Assembly (NCBI RefSeq): GCF_014932895.1
Contig: NZ_JACYOF010000001.1
Location: 849,937-913,936 of the forward strand
DNA length: 64,000 bases
Direction of reading: 5' to 3'
DNA from: Bacillus thuringiensis
Lineage (GTDB): Bacteria; Bacillota; Bacilli; Bacillales; Bacillaceae_G
Under the pieces are notes generated by a model. That model had not been told where the DNA came from, did no database searches, and saw nothing but the letters and a program-made list of their open reading frames with translations. Shown here one piece after another: positions 25,875 to 38,468 of the stretch. Every line of letters begins with the position of its first letter. The stretch's first letter is position 1. A program made the translations under genes and the position numbers.

Positions 25875-25893
25875 ACCTCTTTATAAGAGGTCA
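25865..25893 (-). terminator. Terminator after tpx
   Basis: GACCTCTT and AAGAGGTC enclose TAT; on the minus strand GTTTTTTCTC follows. Confidence 0.8.
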
Positions 25894-25904
25894 TTTCCTT
25901 TGCA

Positions 25905-26405
25905 TTATTTTGCAGCTTTTGCTGCTTCTAATGCTGCTTCATAGTTTGGATGGCTTGTACCTTCGCTTACGTATTCTACGTAAACTACTTTGTCATTGCT
26001 ATCTACTACGAATACTGCACGAGCAAGTAAACGAAGCTCTTTCATTACTAAGCCGTAAGCTTCACCGAATGAAAGGTCGCGGTGGTCAGAAAGTGTTACA
26101 ACATTTTCTAAACCGTTTGCTGCACACCAGCGTTTTTGAGCGAATGGTAAATCAACGCTAATTGTTAATACTTTCGCGTTTTCAATACCTGCTGCATCTT
26201 GGTTAAAACGACGTGTTTGTGCATCACACACACCTGTGTCGATTGAAGGTACAACACTAATTAATTTTACTTCGCCTTTGTATGTTTCTAAACTTACTGG
26301 AGATAAGTCATTTGCTAATACTTGGAAATCTGGCGCTTGATCGCCAACTTTAACTTCTGTTCCAACTAAAGTCATTGGATTACCTTTAAAAGTTACGTTT
26401 GCCAC
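25905..26405 (-). CDS. tpx: Thiol peroxidase
   Basis: A 166-residue atypical 2-Cys peroxiredoxin that reduces hydrogen peroxide and alkyl hydroperoxides with thioredoxin. The peroxidatic Cys60 lies in [12 protein letters not shown] and the resolving Cys94 in KRWCAANG, the usual spacing. Length is that of the family. The ribosome site GGGAGG precedes the ATG. Own terminator downstream. Confidence 0.95.
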   Translation of the reverse strand: MANVTFKGNPMTLVGTEVKVGDQAPDFQVLANDLSPVSLETYKGEVKLISVVPSIDTGVCDAQTRRFNQDAAGIENAKVLTISVDLPFAQKRWCAANGLENVVTLSDHRDLSFGEAYGLVMKELRLLARAVFVVDSNDKVVYVEYVSEGTSHPNYEAALEAAKAAK

Positions 26406-26502
26406 TTGAAAATCCTCCCTTATTTAAACAAAATATGTACACTGTAAATGATAGTTTGTCCCTATCAATAATGCAAATAAAATCGCTTTATTTACAAAAA
26501 AT

Positions 26503-26534
26503 TAAAGGAGCTAATCCATTGATTAGCTCCTTTA
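26503..26534 (-). terminator. Terminator after ytfJ
   Basis: AAAGGAGCTAATC and GATTAGCTCCTTT form a 13 bp perfect stem with a 4-base loop. Confidence 0.85.
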
Positions 26535-26538
26535 TTCG

Positions 26539-26934
26539 TTAAATTTGAAATTCAGGATCATCTTCTTTTCTTTTATCCATCATTTCTTTCACTTTATCAA
26601 CAGCTTGTGGTGCTAATTCAATTATTTTATCGATGACGTGTGTTTGCTTGTCTAAGTGTAACACTTTCACACCTTCTCCATTTATAACAAGAAAGGCAAC
26701 AGGATTAATAGAAACTCCTCCACCACTACCTCCACCAAATGGATGACGGCCTGAATGTTCTACTTTACCAAATTCACTTCCACCAGCAGCAAATCCGAAA
26801 CTAACTTTTGAAACGGTAAGAATTACACTTCCATCTGCCGCTTTAATTGGGTCACCAACAATTGTATTTACATCAGTCATTTGTTTTAAATGCTGCATTG
26901 CTGTTGTCATTAAACCTTGAATTGGATGGTCCAC
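26539..26934 (-). CDS. ytfJ: GerW family sporulation protein YtfJ
   Basis: A 131-residue protein of the GerW/YtfJ family, in B. subtilis linked to spore germination. The Gly-rich central segment GRHPFGGGSGGGVSINPVAF is characteristic. It follows ytfI by 12 bases and is in the same operon, as in B. subtilis. Molecular function is unresolved. Confidence 0.88.
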   Translation of the reverse strand: MDHPIQGLMTTAMQHLKQMTDVNTIVGDPIKAADGSVILTVSKVSFGFAAGGSEFGKVEHSGRHPFGGGSGGGVSINPVAFLVINGEGVKVLHLDKQTHVIDKIIELAPQAVDKVKEMMDKRKEDDPEFQI

Positions 26935-26946
26935 TCTATATCCCCC

Positions 26947-27576
26947 CTATGCTTGAACAGATTTTTCTGTCATACCAGATCTTTGCTTTCTCATAAACAA
27001 GAGTAATTTCACCGCTGTTTTTACAGTACGAAATATACGAAAAGATGCTGTTAACTCACATCTTGATGCAAATCCTTTCCCTTGAAAAACAGGGGTAATT
27101 TCAAATTCTGGTACGTCGACAATATGCATATATTGTCCTACAATTCCAGCAGCCATTCCTTTTGTCCCCCATGCATATCCAGTGACAATTCCAGTACTAG
27201 CTGCGTCGCCTGCTCCAATTTGCGAATGCCATTTCCAACCATTGATTTTCACTCGTTTGAGAAAATCTTTAACGATAGTATGAACTTCTTGGAGCTTTTT
27301 TATCAGTTCCCCTATGCTATCGAGTTGTGCCATAATTTTATTATCGATTCCGCCGTCCTTTTCAGCTTTTTCGATTTTTTGTCCTGTTTTCTTCTGTTGC
27401 TTTTCAATTCTTTCCAACACATCGAATGTAAATCGAAGCATCCATATTTTCACTTGAAACAAACATTGCTTTTCCATTTCTGAATATAAAAATGTCACCT
27501 TAAGCGATATTTTCGACAATAGTATAAGCAAAATAAATAGGAGAAGAATTATTATTCCAATTGTGAGCCACTTCAT
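26947..27576 (-). CDS. ytfI: DUF2953 membrane protein YtfI
   Basis: A 209-residue protein with one N-terminal membrane helix (about 2-25) and a beta-rich body with a charged helical middle. AAAGGA lies 8 bases before the ATG at 27576. It is the upstream partner of ytfJ; in B. subtilis this pair is sporulation-expressed. Biochemical role unknown. Confidence 0.78.
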   Translation of the reverse strand: MKWLTIGIIILLLFILLILLSKISLKVTFLYSEMEKQCLFQVKIWMLRFTFDVLERIEKQQKKTGQKIEKAEKDGGIDNKIMAQLDSIGELIKKLQEVHTIVKDFLKRVKINGWKWHSQIGAGDAASTGIVTGYAWGTKGMAAGIVGQYMHIVDVPEFEITPVFQGKGFASRCELTASFRIFRTVKTAVKLLLFMRKQRSGMTEKSVQA

Positions 27577-27789
27577 ACGTATCATCCTTTCACTCCGTAC
27601 CCATTATCGACAAGTTTATTCATCATTAAACAAAGTTTCGTAAGATTGAATATAAAAATTTTTCTAAAAATAAAAAGGTATTTTGACAATTTATATCGAA
27701 ATATATTATTTGAACATATCATCGAGAACGTATTCTACTGATATGTAGCACGAAGAACAGAAAATTTAACTGCAGTGGAGGGATACATA

Positions 27790-28593
27790 ATGGCAGATCG
27801 TCGCAATTTATTTTTCTTTTATGGTGATGACAAAGCAACGCTCGTTGAAAAAATGCAACCAATCTATCTTATTTTAGAAGAGAATGGATTTACCATATTA
27901 GATCATCCAAAAAATGCAAACGCTATCGTCAGTATTGGAGATGATGCAACTTTCTTACAAGCCGTTCGTAAAACTGGTTTTAGAGAAGATTGCTTATACG
28001 CAGGGATTTCTACGAAAGATGAAATTTCGTTCTACTGCGATTTCCATATTGATCACGTTGATACAGCCCTTCAAGAAATTACAAAAAATGAAATTGAAGT
28101 GCGAAAATATCCAACAATTCAGGTAGATGTAGATCACGGTACATCTTTCCATTGTTTAAATGAGTTCTCATTACGCTCTAGCATTATTAAAACATTCGTT
28201 GTAGATGTTCACGTTGATGATTTATATTTTGAAACATTTAAAGGCGACGGCTTAGTTGTTTCTACCCCGACAGGAAGCACAGCTTACAATAAATCATTAC
28301 ATGGTGCGGTTGTTGATCCGCTTATCCCTTGCTTCCAAGTGAGTGAATTAGCATCTTTAAACAACAACACATACCGTACGCTCGGTTCACCGTTCATTTT
28401 AAATCACGAACGTACACTAACTTTAAAACTTAAACCAGACGGTAACGATTATCCTGTTATCGGCATGGATAACGAAGCACTTAGCATTAAACAAGTGGAA
28501 AAAGCTATTGTACGCTTAAGCGATAAACAAATTAAAACAGTTAAATTAAAAAACAATTCTTTCTGGGAAAAAGTACAAAGAACGTTTTTATAG
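27790..28593 (+). CDS. nadK: NAD kinase, second isoform
   Basis: A 267-residue enzyme that phosphorylates NAD to NADP. The kinase signature GGDGT is GDDAT here (SIGDDATFLQ, about residue 45), and the second motif GDGLVVSTPTGSTAYN (about residue 145) is intact. This matches the NadK2 (ppnK2/YtdI) branch of Bacillus, which keeps this altered first motif. GGAGGG lies about 8 bases before the ATG at 27790. Position near ytfIJ agrees with B. subtilis. Confidence 0.9.
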   Translation: MADRRNLFFFYGDDKATLVEKMQPIYLILEENGFTILDHPKNANAIVSIGDDATFLQAVRKTGFREDCLYAGISTKDEISFYCDFHIDHVDTALQEITKNEIEVRKYPTIQVDVDHGTSFHCLNEFSLRSSIIKTFVVDVHVDDLYFETFKGDGLVVSTPTGSTAYNKSLHGAVVDPLIPCFQVSELASLNNNTYRTLGSPFILNHERTLTLKLKPDGNDYPVIGMDNEALSIKQVEKAIVRLSDKQIKTVKLKNNSFWEKVQRTFL

Positions 28594-28597
28594 TATT

Positions 28598-28643
28598 AAA
28601 ATAACCGCAGAATTATGGAATCCATAATTCTGCGGTTATTTAT
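28598..28643. terminator. Terminator after nadK
   Basis: AAATAACCGCAGAATTATGGA and its complement form a 20-21 bp stem with almost no loop; it may also stop the converging ytcJ-type gene. Confidence 0.8.
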
Positions 28644-28669
28644 TTCCCACAATTATCGCTGATATATTT

Positions 28670-30238
28670 TCACGCGTCTTTCCTATACACAATCTTCCCA
28701 TCAATAATGGTCATTTCTGCCTGTACTTCTTTTATTTTCTCCGCCTCAATTTCAAAAACATTGCGGTCTAATATCGTAAAATCAGCTTCATATCCTTTTA
28801 TAATTTGCCCTCGCTTCGCTTCTTTTCCGATTGCATAGGCACTTCCTGTTGTAAATAAAGAAACAGCCTCATATACCGTTAATCTTTCTTCTGGCATATA
28901 GCATACACCATCAATAAAACTCCTACGTGTAACAGCGCTATATATGCCTAGAAACGGATTTACTTGTTCAATGGGAGCATCAGAGCCACCGTTGCAATGT
29001 AATCCCGCTTCCAGTAACGTCTTCCAAGCGTATGCATAACGAAGACGATGCTTCCCTAGTTTCTCAATTACTGACGGAAAATCTGATGAGACAAAGACTG
29101 GCTGTATATCAATAATGGCTTGCAAGTTTTTCAGTCTTTCAATCAACTCTTCACGAGCAAGCTGACAATGAATAATGCGGTCACGTAATCCTTCTGCTGG
29201 TGGATATAATTCGAGTGCATCAATAACATATTCAAGCGATAAGTCACCGATCGTATGAATGGCAACTGGCATATGTAAGTCTCGTGCTTTCTTCACTAAC
29301 TCCGCAAGCTCTTCTCGTGAGAAAATTGCAACTCCATTCGTTTCCTTCGCATCTTCATACGGTTCACTTAATAAAGCAGTTCTTCCTCCAAAAGAGCCGT
29401 CAGAAAAAATTTTCATTGCACCAAATTCAATATAGTGCTCATTTTCATATTCTTTTCGCTCATTCGCTACTTCATGGTGAACAAGCAAATGTGCTTTAAA
29501 TGGCATTTCTTTTATAACATGAGAAAACGCATTGTGCGTTTTTCTAAAACCACCATAATAATTTAAATCTTCCGTATGTCCGCCAACAAGCCCGTATTGC
29601 CAGCAATCTTTAATCGCTATTTGCAGCGCTCTTTGTAAATAAGCTTCATCAATTTCAGGCTGAACATGTTTAATTAATTCTTGTCCTTGTTCATATAAAA
29701 GCCCTGTTAGTTTATTTAATGAGTCTCGGCCAATTTTCCCGCCTTTTGGGTCTTGCGTCGCTTCTGTTACGTTCGCTTCTTGCAGTATGTATGAATTCAC
29801 CCATGTAACGTGGCGGCAAACTCGCTTTAATAAAATAGGATGCTCTTTCGAAATTGCATCTAAATCTTTTACATGAACATCTTTCGTATCTATAAAGTTA
29901 TTTTCATTCCATCCTTCTCCGATAATCCAAGAGCCCTTTGGCGCATCTTCTACTCGCTCCTGAACAAGAGTAAGCACTTCCTCATAAGATGTGCAATTTG
30001 ATAGGTCTAGACGGAGTAATCTCTCTCCATGTCCAATAAGATGCATATGGCTATCAACGAGACCTGGAATCATTGTTTTCCCTTCTAAATCGTACAATTC
30101 CACCGCAATATATCGGTTTTCTAACTCTTCCTTACTCGCGACATCAGCGATCCTGCCGTTTTCAACGTAAATAGCTTCCGCTTGTTCATTTTCTTCTCTC
30201 ATCGTGTAAATGGTGCCGCCATACCAAATTTCTCCCAT
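28670..30238 (-). CDS. ytcJ: Amidohydrolase family protein, YtcJ-type
   Basis: A 522-residue metal-dependent hydrolase of the amidohydrolase-3 group. The HxH metal motif lies in GLVDSHMHLIGHGE (about residue 61), further ligand-type residues in HTIGDLSLE and HCQLA, and a catalytic Asp in CNGGSDAPIEQ (about residue 439). Members hydrolyse formamides or N-substituted amides; the substrate here is not known. A ribosome site GGGGAT precedes the ATG. Family is conserved near this locus in Bacillus. Confidence 0.82.
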   Translation of the reverse strand: MGEIWYGGTIYTMREENEQAEAIYVENGRIADVASKEELENRYIAVELYDLEGKTMIPGLVDSHMHLIGHGERLLRLDLSNCTSYEEVLTLVQERVEDAPKGSWIIGEGWNENNFIDTKDVHVKDLDAISKEHPILLKRVCRHVTWVNSYILQEANVTEATQDPKGGKIGRDSLNKLTGLLYEQGQELIKHVQPEIDEAYLQRALQIAIKDCWQYGLVGGHTEDLNYYGGFRKTHNAFSHVIKEMPFKAHLLVHHEVANERKEYENEHYIEFGAMKIFSDGSFGGRTALLSEPYEDAKETNGVAIFSREELAELVKKARDLHMPVAIHTIGDLSLEYVIDALELYPPAEGLRDRIIHCQLAREELIERLKNLQAIIDIQPVFVSSDFPSVIEKLGKHRLRYAYAWKTLLEAGLHCNGGSDAPIEQVNPFLGIYSAVTRRSFIDGVCYMPEERLTVYEAVSLFTTGSAYAIGKEAKRGQIIKGYEADFTILDRNVFEIEAEKIKEVQAEMTIIDGKIVYRKDA

Positions 30239-30284
30239 ATACTCATCCCCTTTTTCCTTTAGTCTACGAAATCAAAGTGTATAA

Positions 30285-30320
30285 AAAAAGCACCATTTCG
30301 ATTAAAAATGGTGCTTTTCC
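30285..30320 (-). terminator. Terminator after the VOC protein gene
   Basis: AAAGCACCATTT and AAATGGTGCTTTT with a short loop; on the minus strand it ends in TTTTTTT. Confidence 0.85.
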
Positions 30321-30325
30321 AAAAA

Positions 30326-30757
30326 TTAATTTTGTTCAGTAGGATTCGTTGTAATTTGCCATTCAATACTAAATTTATCTTTTACTTGTCCGTATGCTGG
30401 GCTCCAGAAAGTTTCTTGAAGTGGCATTAAAACTTCTCCACCTTCTTGTAACTTATCAAATACTTCTTTTGCTTTTTCTGCATTACTAATTCGAATTGCA
30501 ATCGTTACTTGAGATCCGATCGCATGCCCTTGACCTGGGAATGTATCAGAAATCATAAGTTCCGTATTACCAACCTTTAAATGAGCATGTAAAACGCGCT
30601 CTTTCGCTTCAGCTGGAATCGGGTATTCTGGATTTTCAGGCATGTCACCAAAAGTTTGCATTACTTCTACTTTTGCCTCTAACGCCTCTTTATAAAACTG
30701 TACAGCTTCTTGCCCACTACCATCTAAAACTAAGTACGGATTAATACCTAAAATCAT
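30326..30757 (-). CDS. VOC family protein (PhnB-like)
   Basis: A 143-residue glyoxalase-fold protein of the PhnB-like type, with the start ILGINPYLVLDGSGQEAVQFY and a conserved FGDMP loop (about residue 36). The metal-site residues of true glyoxalases are not all evident. These proteins are often annotated as bleomycin resistance-like; the function here is unknown. It ends in its own terminator. Confidence 0.8.
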   Translation of the reverse strand: MILGINPYLVLDGSGQEAVQFYKEALEAKVEVMQTFGDMPENPEYPIPAEAKERVLHAHLKVGNTELMISDTFPGQGHAIGSQVTIAIRISNAEKAKEVFDKLQEGGEVLMPLQETFWSPAYGQVKDKFSIEWQITTNPTEQN

Positions 30758-30860
30758 ACGGACACCTCTTTTTTTAAGTTTATAAAATCGAACTTGTGTT
30801 CGCTTTTATAATATCATCGTTTTGCATCTCATTCAACTATTTAGTTCCCTATTTTCAAAA

Positions 30861-32447
30861 TTATTTTGACGGAAGTTCCATCTCTTGTTTTCTAAGTTCA
30901 ATACGGCGAATTTTTCCGGAAATCGTTTTTGGTAGTTCATCTACAAATTCAATTTTACGAGGATATTTATATGGTGCAGTGAGTTCTTTGACGTGTTGTT
31001 GGAGCACTGGGATTAATGTTTCTTCGTTCTTTTCTATATTCTCTCTTAATACGATAAATGCCTTCACGACACTCCCGCGAATTTCATCAGGACTTGCGAC
31101 AACCGCACATTCTCTTACGTAAGGATGTTTTACAAGAGCATCTTCTACTTCGAACGGACCGATTGTATAACCAGAGCTAATAATGATATCATCACCGCGC
31201 CCTTCAAACCAGAAATAGCCGTCTTCATCTTTCTTTGCTTTATCACCGGTAATATAATAATCACCACGGAATTGCATCGCTGTGCGCTCATCGTCTTTAT
31301 AATATTGTTTAAAGAGGGCTGGTGTTTCAATGTGAACTGCAATATCACCAACTTCTCCTACCTTAACTGGAATACCTTCCTCATTTACGATATCAACGTG
31401 GTTGCCTGGCGTCGGTTTTCCCATTGATCCGGGTCTAATGTCCATTCCTTTCATTACACCAACAAGTAACGTATTTTCCGTTTGCCCATAACCGTCTCTT
31501 ACTGTAATATCAAAATGTTTTTGGAACGTTTCAATAACTTCCCTATTTAACGGTTCACCTGCTGATACAGCGCTATGTAACGCTTCTAAATTGTACTCAT
31601 TTAAGTTTTCTACCTTAGCCATTAATCTATACTCAGTCGGCGTACAACAAAGCACATTCACCTTATTGTCGTCTAATAAATTCAAATACGTTTTCGGTTC
31701 AAATTTACCGTGGTATACAAATCCTGTTGCACCTGAACCGAGAGTTGCTAAAAACGGGCTCCAAATCCATTTTTGCCAGCCAGGACTAGCTGTTGCCCAT
31801 ACAACATCATTCTCTTCAATTCCGAGCCAATTTGGAGCGCTCGTACGTAAATGAGCGTATGCCCATGCATGCGTATGAACGACACCTTTCGGGTTTCCTG
31901 TCGTCCCTGACGTGTAAGATAAAAAGACCATATCTTCTTTATCTGTCTTCGCCATCTCTAACATGTCACTTTCCGTTTCTAATGCTGTTTTTAAATTGAT
32001 CCATCCGTCTACTGACTGCTCGCTCAGGACGAACTTTTGAAGAGATTCCATTGCCTCTATATCATCAAACTGTCCGATATACGGTTCATAACTTACAATT
32101 GCTTTTACTTCCCCGTGTCCAATTCGGTATTCGATATCTTTTTTACGCAACATTTCTGAACTCGGAATTACGACAAATCCTGCTTTAATCGCAGCGATAT
32201 ACGTCATGTAAGCTTCAATTAAACGCGGCATCATAATAAGGAGCTTGTCCCCTTTTTGTAAGCCACTTTTTATAAAAGCGTTTCCAATTTTATTTACACC
32301 TTGCATTAATTCAAAATATGTAACTTCTCGTCTATTCCCTTTATCATCTTGCCAAATTAAAGCAAGCTTCTCTTTATCGCCTGTATATTTCTCTATTTCT
32401 GAAACTAAATTATAAGATGGTGGTGCCAACAATTCCTCTCTCTTCAT
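30861..32447 (-). CDS. AMP-forming acyl-CoA synthetase, YtcI/MbcS-like
   Basis: A 528-residue adenylate-forming ligase. The AMP-binding signature SYTSGTTGNPKGVVH (about residue 175) and the C-terminal acylation site PKTISGKIRRIELR are intact. Order and length match B. subtilis YtcI, known as the methylbutyryl-CoA synthetase MbcS, so a branched-chain short acyl substrate is likely but not proven. GGAGG directly precedes ATG-TTT-ATG; the second ATG at 32447 has the better spacing. A CodY-like box lies about 43 bases upstream. Confidence 0.85.
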   Translation of the reverse strand: MKREELLAPPSYNLVSEIEKYTGDKEKLALIWQDDKGNRREVTYFELMQGVNKIGNAFIKSGLQKGDKLLIMMPRLIEAYMTYIAAIKAGFVVIPSSEMLRKKDIEYRIGHGEVKAIVSYEPYIGQFDDIEAMESLQKFVLSEQSVDGWINLKTALETESDMLEMAKTDKEDMVFLSYTSGTTGNPKGVVHTHAWAYAHLRTSAPNWLGIEENDVVWATASPGWQKWIWSPFLATLGSGATGFVYHGKFEPKTYLNLLDDNKVNVLCCTPTEYRLMAKVENLNEYNLEALHSAVSAGEPLNREVIETFQKHFDITVRDGYGQTENTLLVGVMKGMDIRPGSMGKPTPGNHVDIVNEEGIPVKVGEVGDIAVHIETPALFKQYYKDDERTAMQFRGDYYITGDKAKKDEDGYFWFEGRGDDIIISSGYTIGPFEVEDALVKHPYVRECAVVASPDEIRGSVVKAFIVLRENIEKNEETLIPVLQQHVKELTAPYKYPRKIEFVDELPKTISGKIRRIELRKQEMELPSK

Positions 32448-32489
32448 AAACATCCTCCTTGTTCTTTATGCCTCCCTTATATAATAAAG

Positions 32490-32504
32490 AATTTTCAGTA
32501 AATT
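32490..32504. promoter_or_regulatory. CodY-like box upstream of the acyl-CoA synthetase gene
   Basis: AATTTTCAGTAAATT matches the CodY motif AATTTTCWGAAAATT at 14 of 15 positions. CodY senses branched-chain amino acids and GTP, which would suit a branched-chain acyl-CoA synthetase. Confidence 0.55.
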
Positions 32505-32576
32505 TTGAACCCTCTTCTTTTGACAATTTTTTTATGCTTATGTCGAAATGAATTTATAATGATACAAACAACAAAA

Positions 32577-32606
32577 AGAAAGAGCGGGAGAACCCGCTCT
32601 TTCTAA
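32577..32606 (-). terminator. Terminator after the SASP gene
   Basis: AAAGAGCGGG and CCCGCTCTTT with an AGAA loop. On the minus strand it is downstream of the SASP stop. Confidence 0.85.
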
Positions 32607-32622
32607 GCCATCATATATGGGA

Positions 32623-32820
32623 TTATTTTTGGAAACCGCCTAATTGTTGCTCAGCTAGTGAAACTAGACGTTTAGTGATTTCGCCACCAACAGAACCGTT
32701 AGCGCGAGATGTTGCATCCGCTCCAAGTTGAACACCAAACTCTTGAGCGATTTCGTATTTCATTTGGTCTAATGCTGATTCAGCACCAGGAACCGCTAAT
32801 TTATTTGTGCTACGTGCCAT
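32623..32820 (-). CDS. Alpha/beta-type small acid-soluble spore protein
   Basis: A 65-residue SASP that coats spore DNA and is degraded at germination. The GPR protease site is in [10 protein letters not shown], and the second conserved block [18 protein letters not shown] is intact. AAGGAGG precedes the ATG. It lies next to thiI as sspA does in B. subtilis. A sigma-G promoter is expected; the upstream TGAAGT and CTCTATA are only a rough match. Confidence 0.95.
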   Translation of the reverse strand: MARSTNKLAVPGAESALDQMKYEIAQEFGVQLGADATSRANGSVGGEITKRLVSLAEQQLGGFQK

Positions 32821-32900
32821 GTTATATCACCTCCTTGTGAGTATAGAGTGTGATAAATAACATGACTTCATACACGTTTCAGATATGGTAATTTATGGTT

Positions 32901-34121
<1,221 letters not shown>

Positions 34122-35264
34122 TTACCTCATCACTTCATATAATTTTGGCATTGTCTCTTTTACAATACCTTCAAATTGTTTTACTTCTTCCATCGTGTTT
34201 TCCGGTGCCAAACTAATGCGAATGGCACTCGCAGCAGCGGCATGCGGTACTCCCATTGACACTAACACCCTGCTCACTTCATTTACTTTTGAAGAACAAG
34301 CAGACTTCGTTGATACATATACACCATGTTCTTCTAAAGCATGAACGACCACTTCCGGTTTTAAACCGACAAACGACACATTTAAAATGTGTGGTGCTGC
34401 ATATGCAAGCGACGTATTAATCGTTACATCTTCCATCTCTTTAAAGAAACGGACAAGCTCTGTTTGTAAACTTTGCAAATGAGCTACCTTTTCTTTCACT
34501 TGTTCCATCGTCATACGAAGTGCTTTCACCATTGCTACAATGCCAGGTAAGTTTTCTGTACCTGAACGATACTTAAGCTCTTGTTGACCACCTGATAAAA
34601 TTGGATCTAATCTTACGCCATCACGTACGTAAAGAAGACCCGTCCCTTTTACACTATGGAATTTATGTCCAGATATTGAGCAAAGATCAATATGAGAAGC
34701 ATATAAATCAAGCGGTACTTTTCCTATCCCTTGTACATGATCCACATGGAATCTTATTTTCGGATAATTCGATAATAACGTTCCAATTTCAGCAACGGGC
34801 TGAATTGCTCCAGTTTCGTTGTTCACATGAATAATTGAAACAAGAATCGTATCTTCGCGAAGCGCTCGCTTCACATCTTCTACCGATACAACACCATGCT
34901 CGTTAACCGGTAAATATGTTACATCAAACCCGAGTTCTTCTAATTGCTTATATGCCTCAAACACAGACGCGTGTTCAATATTTGTTGTAATGATATGTTT
35001 GCCGCGCGAACGATTCCTCATCGCTATCCCTTTAATCGCAAGGTTATTCCCTTCCGTTCCACCTGATGTAAAAATAATTTCAGAAGGTTTAACGTGAAGA
35101 AGCTGCGCTGCAATCGTTCTTGATTGTGTTAATAGACGCTCTGCCTCTCCTCCAAGCGAATGAATAGAAGAAGGATTCCCAAAATATTTCCCAGCAACCG
35201 TCACGTATGATTGAAGAGCTTCTGGATATGGCTTCGTCGTCGCACTATTATCAAAATAGATCAT
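34122..35264 (-). CDS. nifZ: Cysteine desulfurase, NifZ type
   Basis: A 380-residue PLP enzyme that supplies sulfane sulfur to ThiI. PLP-binding lysine lies in SGHKFHSVKGTGL (about residue 201) and the catalytic cysteine in STKSACSSKV (about residue 325). The start of the protein MIYFDNSATTKPYPEA is typical. It is the first gene of the pair with thiI, which in B. subtilis is the dedicated nifZ-thiI unit for 4-thiouridine. Confidence 0.92.
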   Translation of the reverse strand: MIYFDNSATTKPYPEALQSYVTVAGKYFGNPSSIHSLGGEAERLLTQSRTIAAQLLHVKPSEIIFTSGGTEGNNLAIKGIAMRNRSRGKHIITTNIEHASVFEAYKQLEELGFDVTYLPVNEHGVVSVEDVKRALREDTILVSIIHVNNETGAIQPVAEIGTLLSNYPKIRFHVDHVQGIGKVPLDLYASHIDLCSISGHKFHSVKGTGLLYVRDGVRLDPILSGGQQELKYRSGTENLPGIVAMVKALRMTMEQVKEKVAHLQSLQTELVRFFKEMEDVTINTSLAYAAPHILNVSFVGLKPEVVVHALEEHGVYVSTKSACSSKVNEVSRVLVSMGVPHAAAASAIRISLAPENTMEEVKQFEGIVKETMPKLYEVMR

Positions 35265-35347
35265 CGTTCTTCCCCTTTCAGCGCTATCACATCATATAAT
35301 CATATCATAAATACGTGTCATTACGCTAAGACTACTCAAAGGTTCCG

Positions 35348-35502
35348 TTTTATCCCGCATTAACGGGCAGTAAGACTCCCACCCAAAAATTTAGCTGTAG
35401 CAAAGAAGTTAGGTGGGAGATCAACTGCCCGTAAATGCCCGATTGGTTCAACTAATAATCAGTGGGGGACGGCTCCCCCCACTGATTAAAGTTTCACTTT
35501 AT
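35348..35502 (-). repeat. Copy D of the bcr1-like repeat, long form, reversed
   Basis: 155 bp; read on the minus strand it starts ATAAAGTGAAACTTTAATCA and ends GCGGGATAAA. It carries the extra GTGGGGG/CCCCCAC hairpin module, here GTGGGGGGAGCCGTCCCCCAC. TTTAT is present at both ends on the plus strand. It lies between nifZ and ezrA. Confidence 0.88.
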
Positions 35503-35567
35503 TTTGAAACGAATAACCTTACTGTATTCCGTTATTCATTATAGCAACATCGCCTTCAAAATTACAC

Positions 35568-37379
<1,812 letters not shown>

Positions 37380-37504
37380 CTATATTTAACAACTAACAAT
37401 GTACTAATCATACCATGTAATGGTGTTTTTTTGACCTAGTTTTTTTAAAATTTCATGTTTCTTTAAATGTAATTGTAATCTTTCTCAATCTTCCATCCAC
37501 TTGA

Positions 37505-38347
37505 CTACCTATCCTCAAATGATTGTAATAACAAGCACTCTTTCATATGAGATGTAAAGTAAATCTTCCGCATGAGTGGGGGTTCAACAGAAATCGCATG
37601 TACATTCCCCTGCTTTATCGCTTGCTCTACTGACATTTCTGGAAGTAAAGTGATACCAAGTCCAGCTCCGACCATCGCAAGCATCGGTTCTGCATAAGAA
37701 GTTTCAAACGCAATGATTGGTTTCGCACCTATCCCTTGAAACATGTTCATAATCATTTTCCTTACATCACATATTTCTGGGTATACGATTAACTTTTCAT
37801 TTTGCAACTCTTCCATTCGGATCATTGTTTTCTCTTTATAAGAATGATCCTTTGAAACTACACAAACGATTTTTTCTTCCCGCATTTCTTTTATACATGT
37901 AGCGCCTTCTACTACTGAATCGACGAACATTGCTTCAATTTTCCGTTCTTTGAACAATTCCATTAATACTTTCGTATGCTCAATTTTCCATTCTATTTCG
38001 AATCCATCACCTAATACATCTTTATATTTCGATATGTAATGTGCCGCTAAACTTGGCAATATACCTATAGAGATTTTCCGTTTCTCTTGATATTTCTTCA
38101 TTTCCGTTTTCACTTCATGTATTTGTTCCAAAACTGGTAACATTCTTGCTATAAATAACTCACCAGCCACTGTTAACTCCACTCCTTGAGCAGAACGCTT
38201 GAGTAAAGTAACCTCTAAATCCGCTTCTAATCTTTGAATTTGTTTACTAAGCGCTGGTTGTGAAATATGTAAAAGCTTACTCGCCTTTGATAAACTTCGC
38301 GTATGCTTTACTTCAATAAACGATCGTACTGCCTCCAAATCCATCAT
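37505..38347 (-). CDS. LysR family transcriptional regulator
   Basis: A 280-residue LTTR. The N-terminal winged helix-turn-helix contains RSLSKASKLLHISQPALSKQ, followed by a substrate-binding domain. AGAGGTG sits 3-6 bases before a double ATG; the first (38347) is listed. It is divergent from a DMT transporter gene, with a 15 bp perfect palindrome in between, so it probably controls that transporter and itself. Ligand unknown. Confidence 0.85.
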   Translation of the reverse strand: MMDLEAVRSFIEVKHTRSLSKASKLLHISQPALSKQIQRLEADLEVTLLKRSAQGVELTVAGELFIARMLPVLEQIHEVKTEMKKYQEKRKISIGILPSLAAHYISKYKDVLGDGFEIEWKIEHTKVLMELFKERKIEAMFVDSVVEGATCIKEMREEKIVCVVSKDHSYKEKTMIRMEELQNEKLIVYPEICDVRKMIMNMFQGIGAKPIIAFETSYAEPMLAMVGAGLGITLLPEMSVEQAIKQGNVHAISVEPPLMRKIYFTSHMKECLLLQSFEDR

Positions 38348-38366
38348 ATACACCTCTAACCAAAAG

Positions 38367-38381
38367 TTATAACTGTTATAA
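38367..38381. promoter_or_regulatory. Probable LysR operator
   Basis: TTATAACTGTTATAA is a perfect 15-base palindrome about a central T, and fits the T-N11-A rule for LysR-type binding. It lies just upstream of the LysR gene in the 120 base divergent promoter region. Confidence 0.55.
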
Positions 38382-38468
38382 AAAATCGATATTTCCCTCT
38401 ATAAATCATTACTCTTTATACTTATTTCATCAACTTACTATAACGAAATGTAAAGGGGAATGATACTC

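Noticed and set aside
37400-37435. Hairpin ACCAT/ATGGT followed by a T-run between ezrA and the LysR gene
   Set aside because: Stem of only five base pairs and no plus-strand gene upstream; probably chance.
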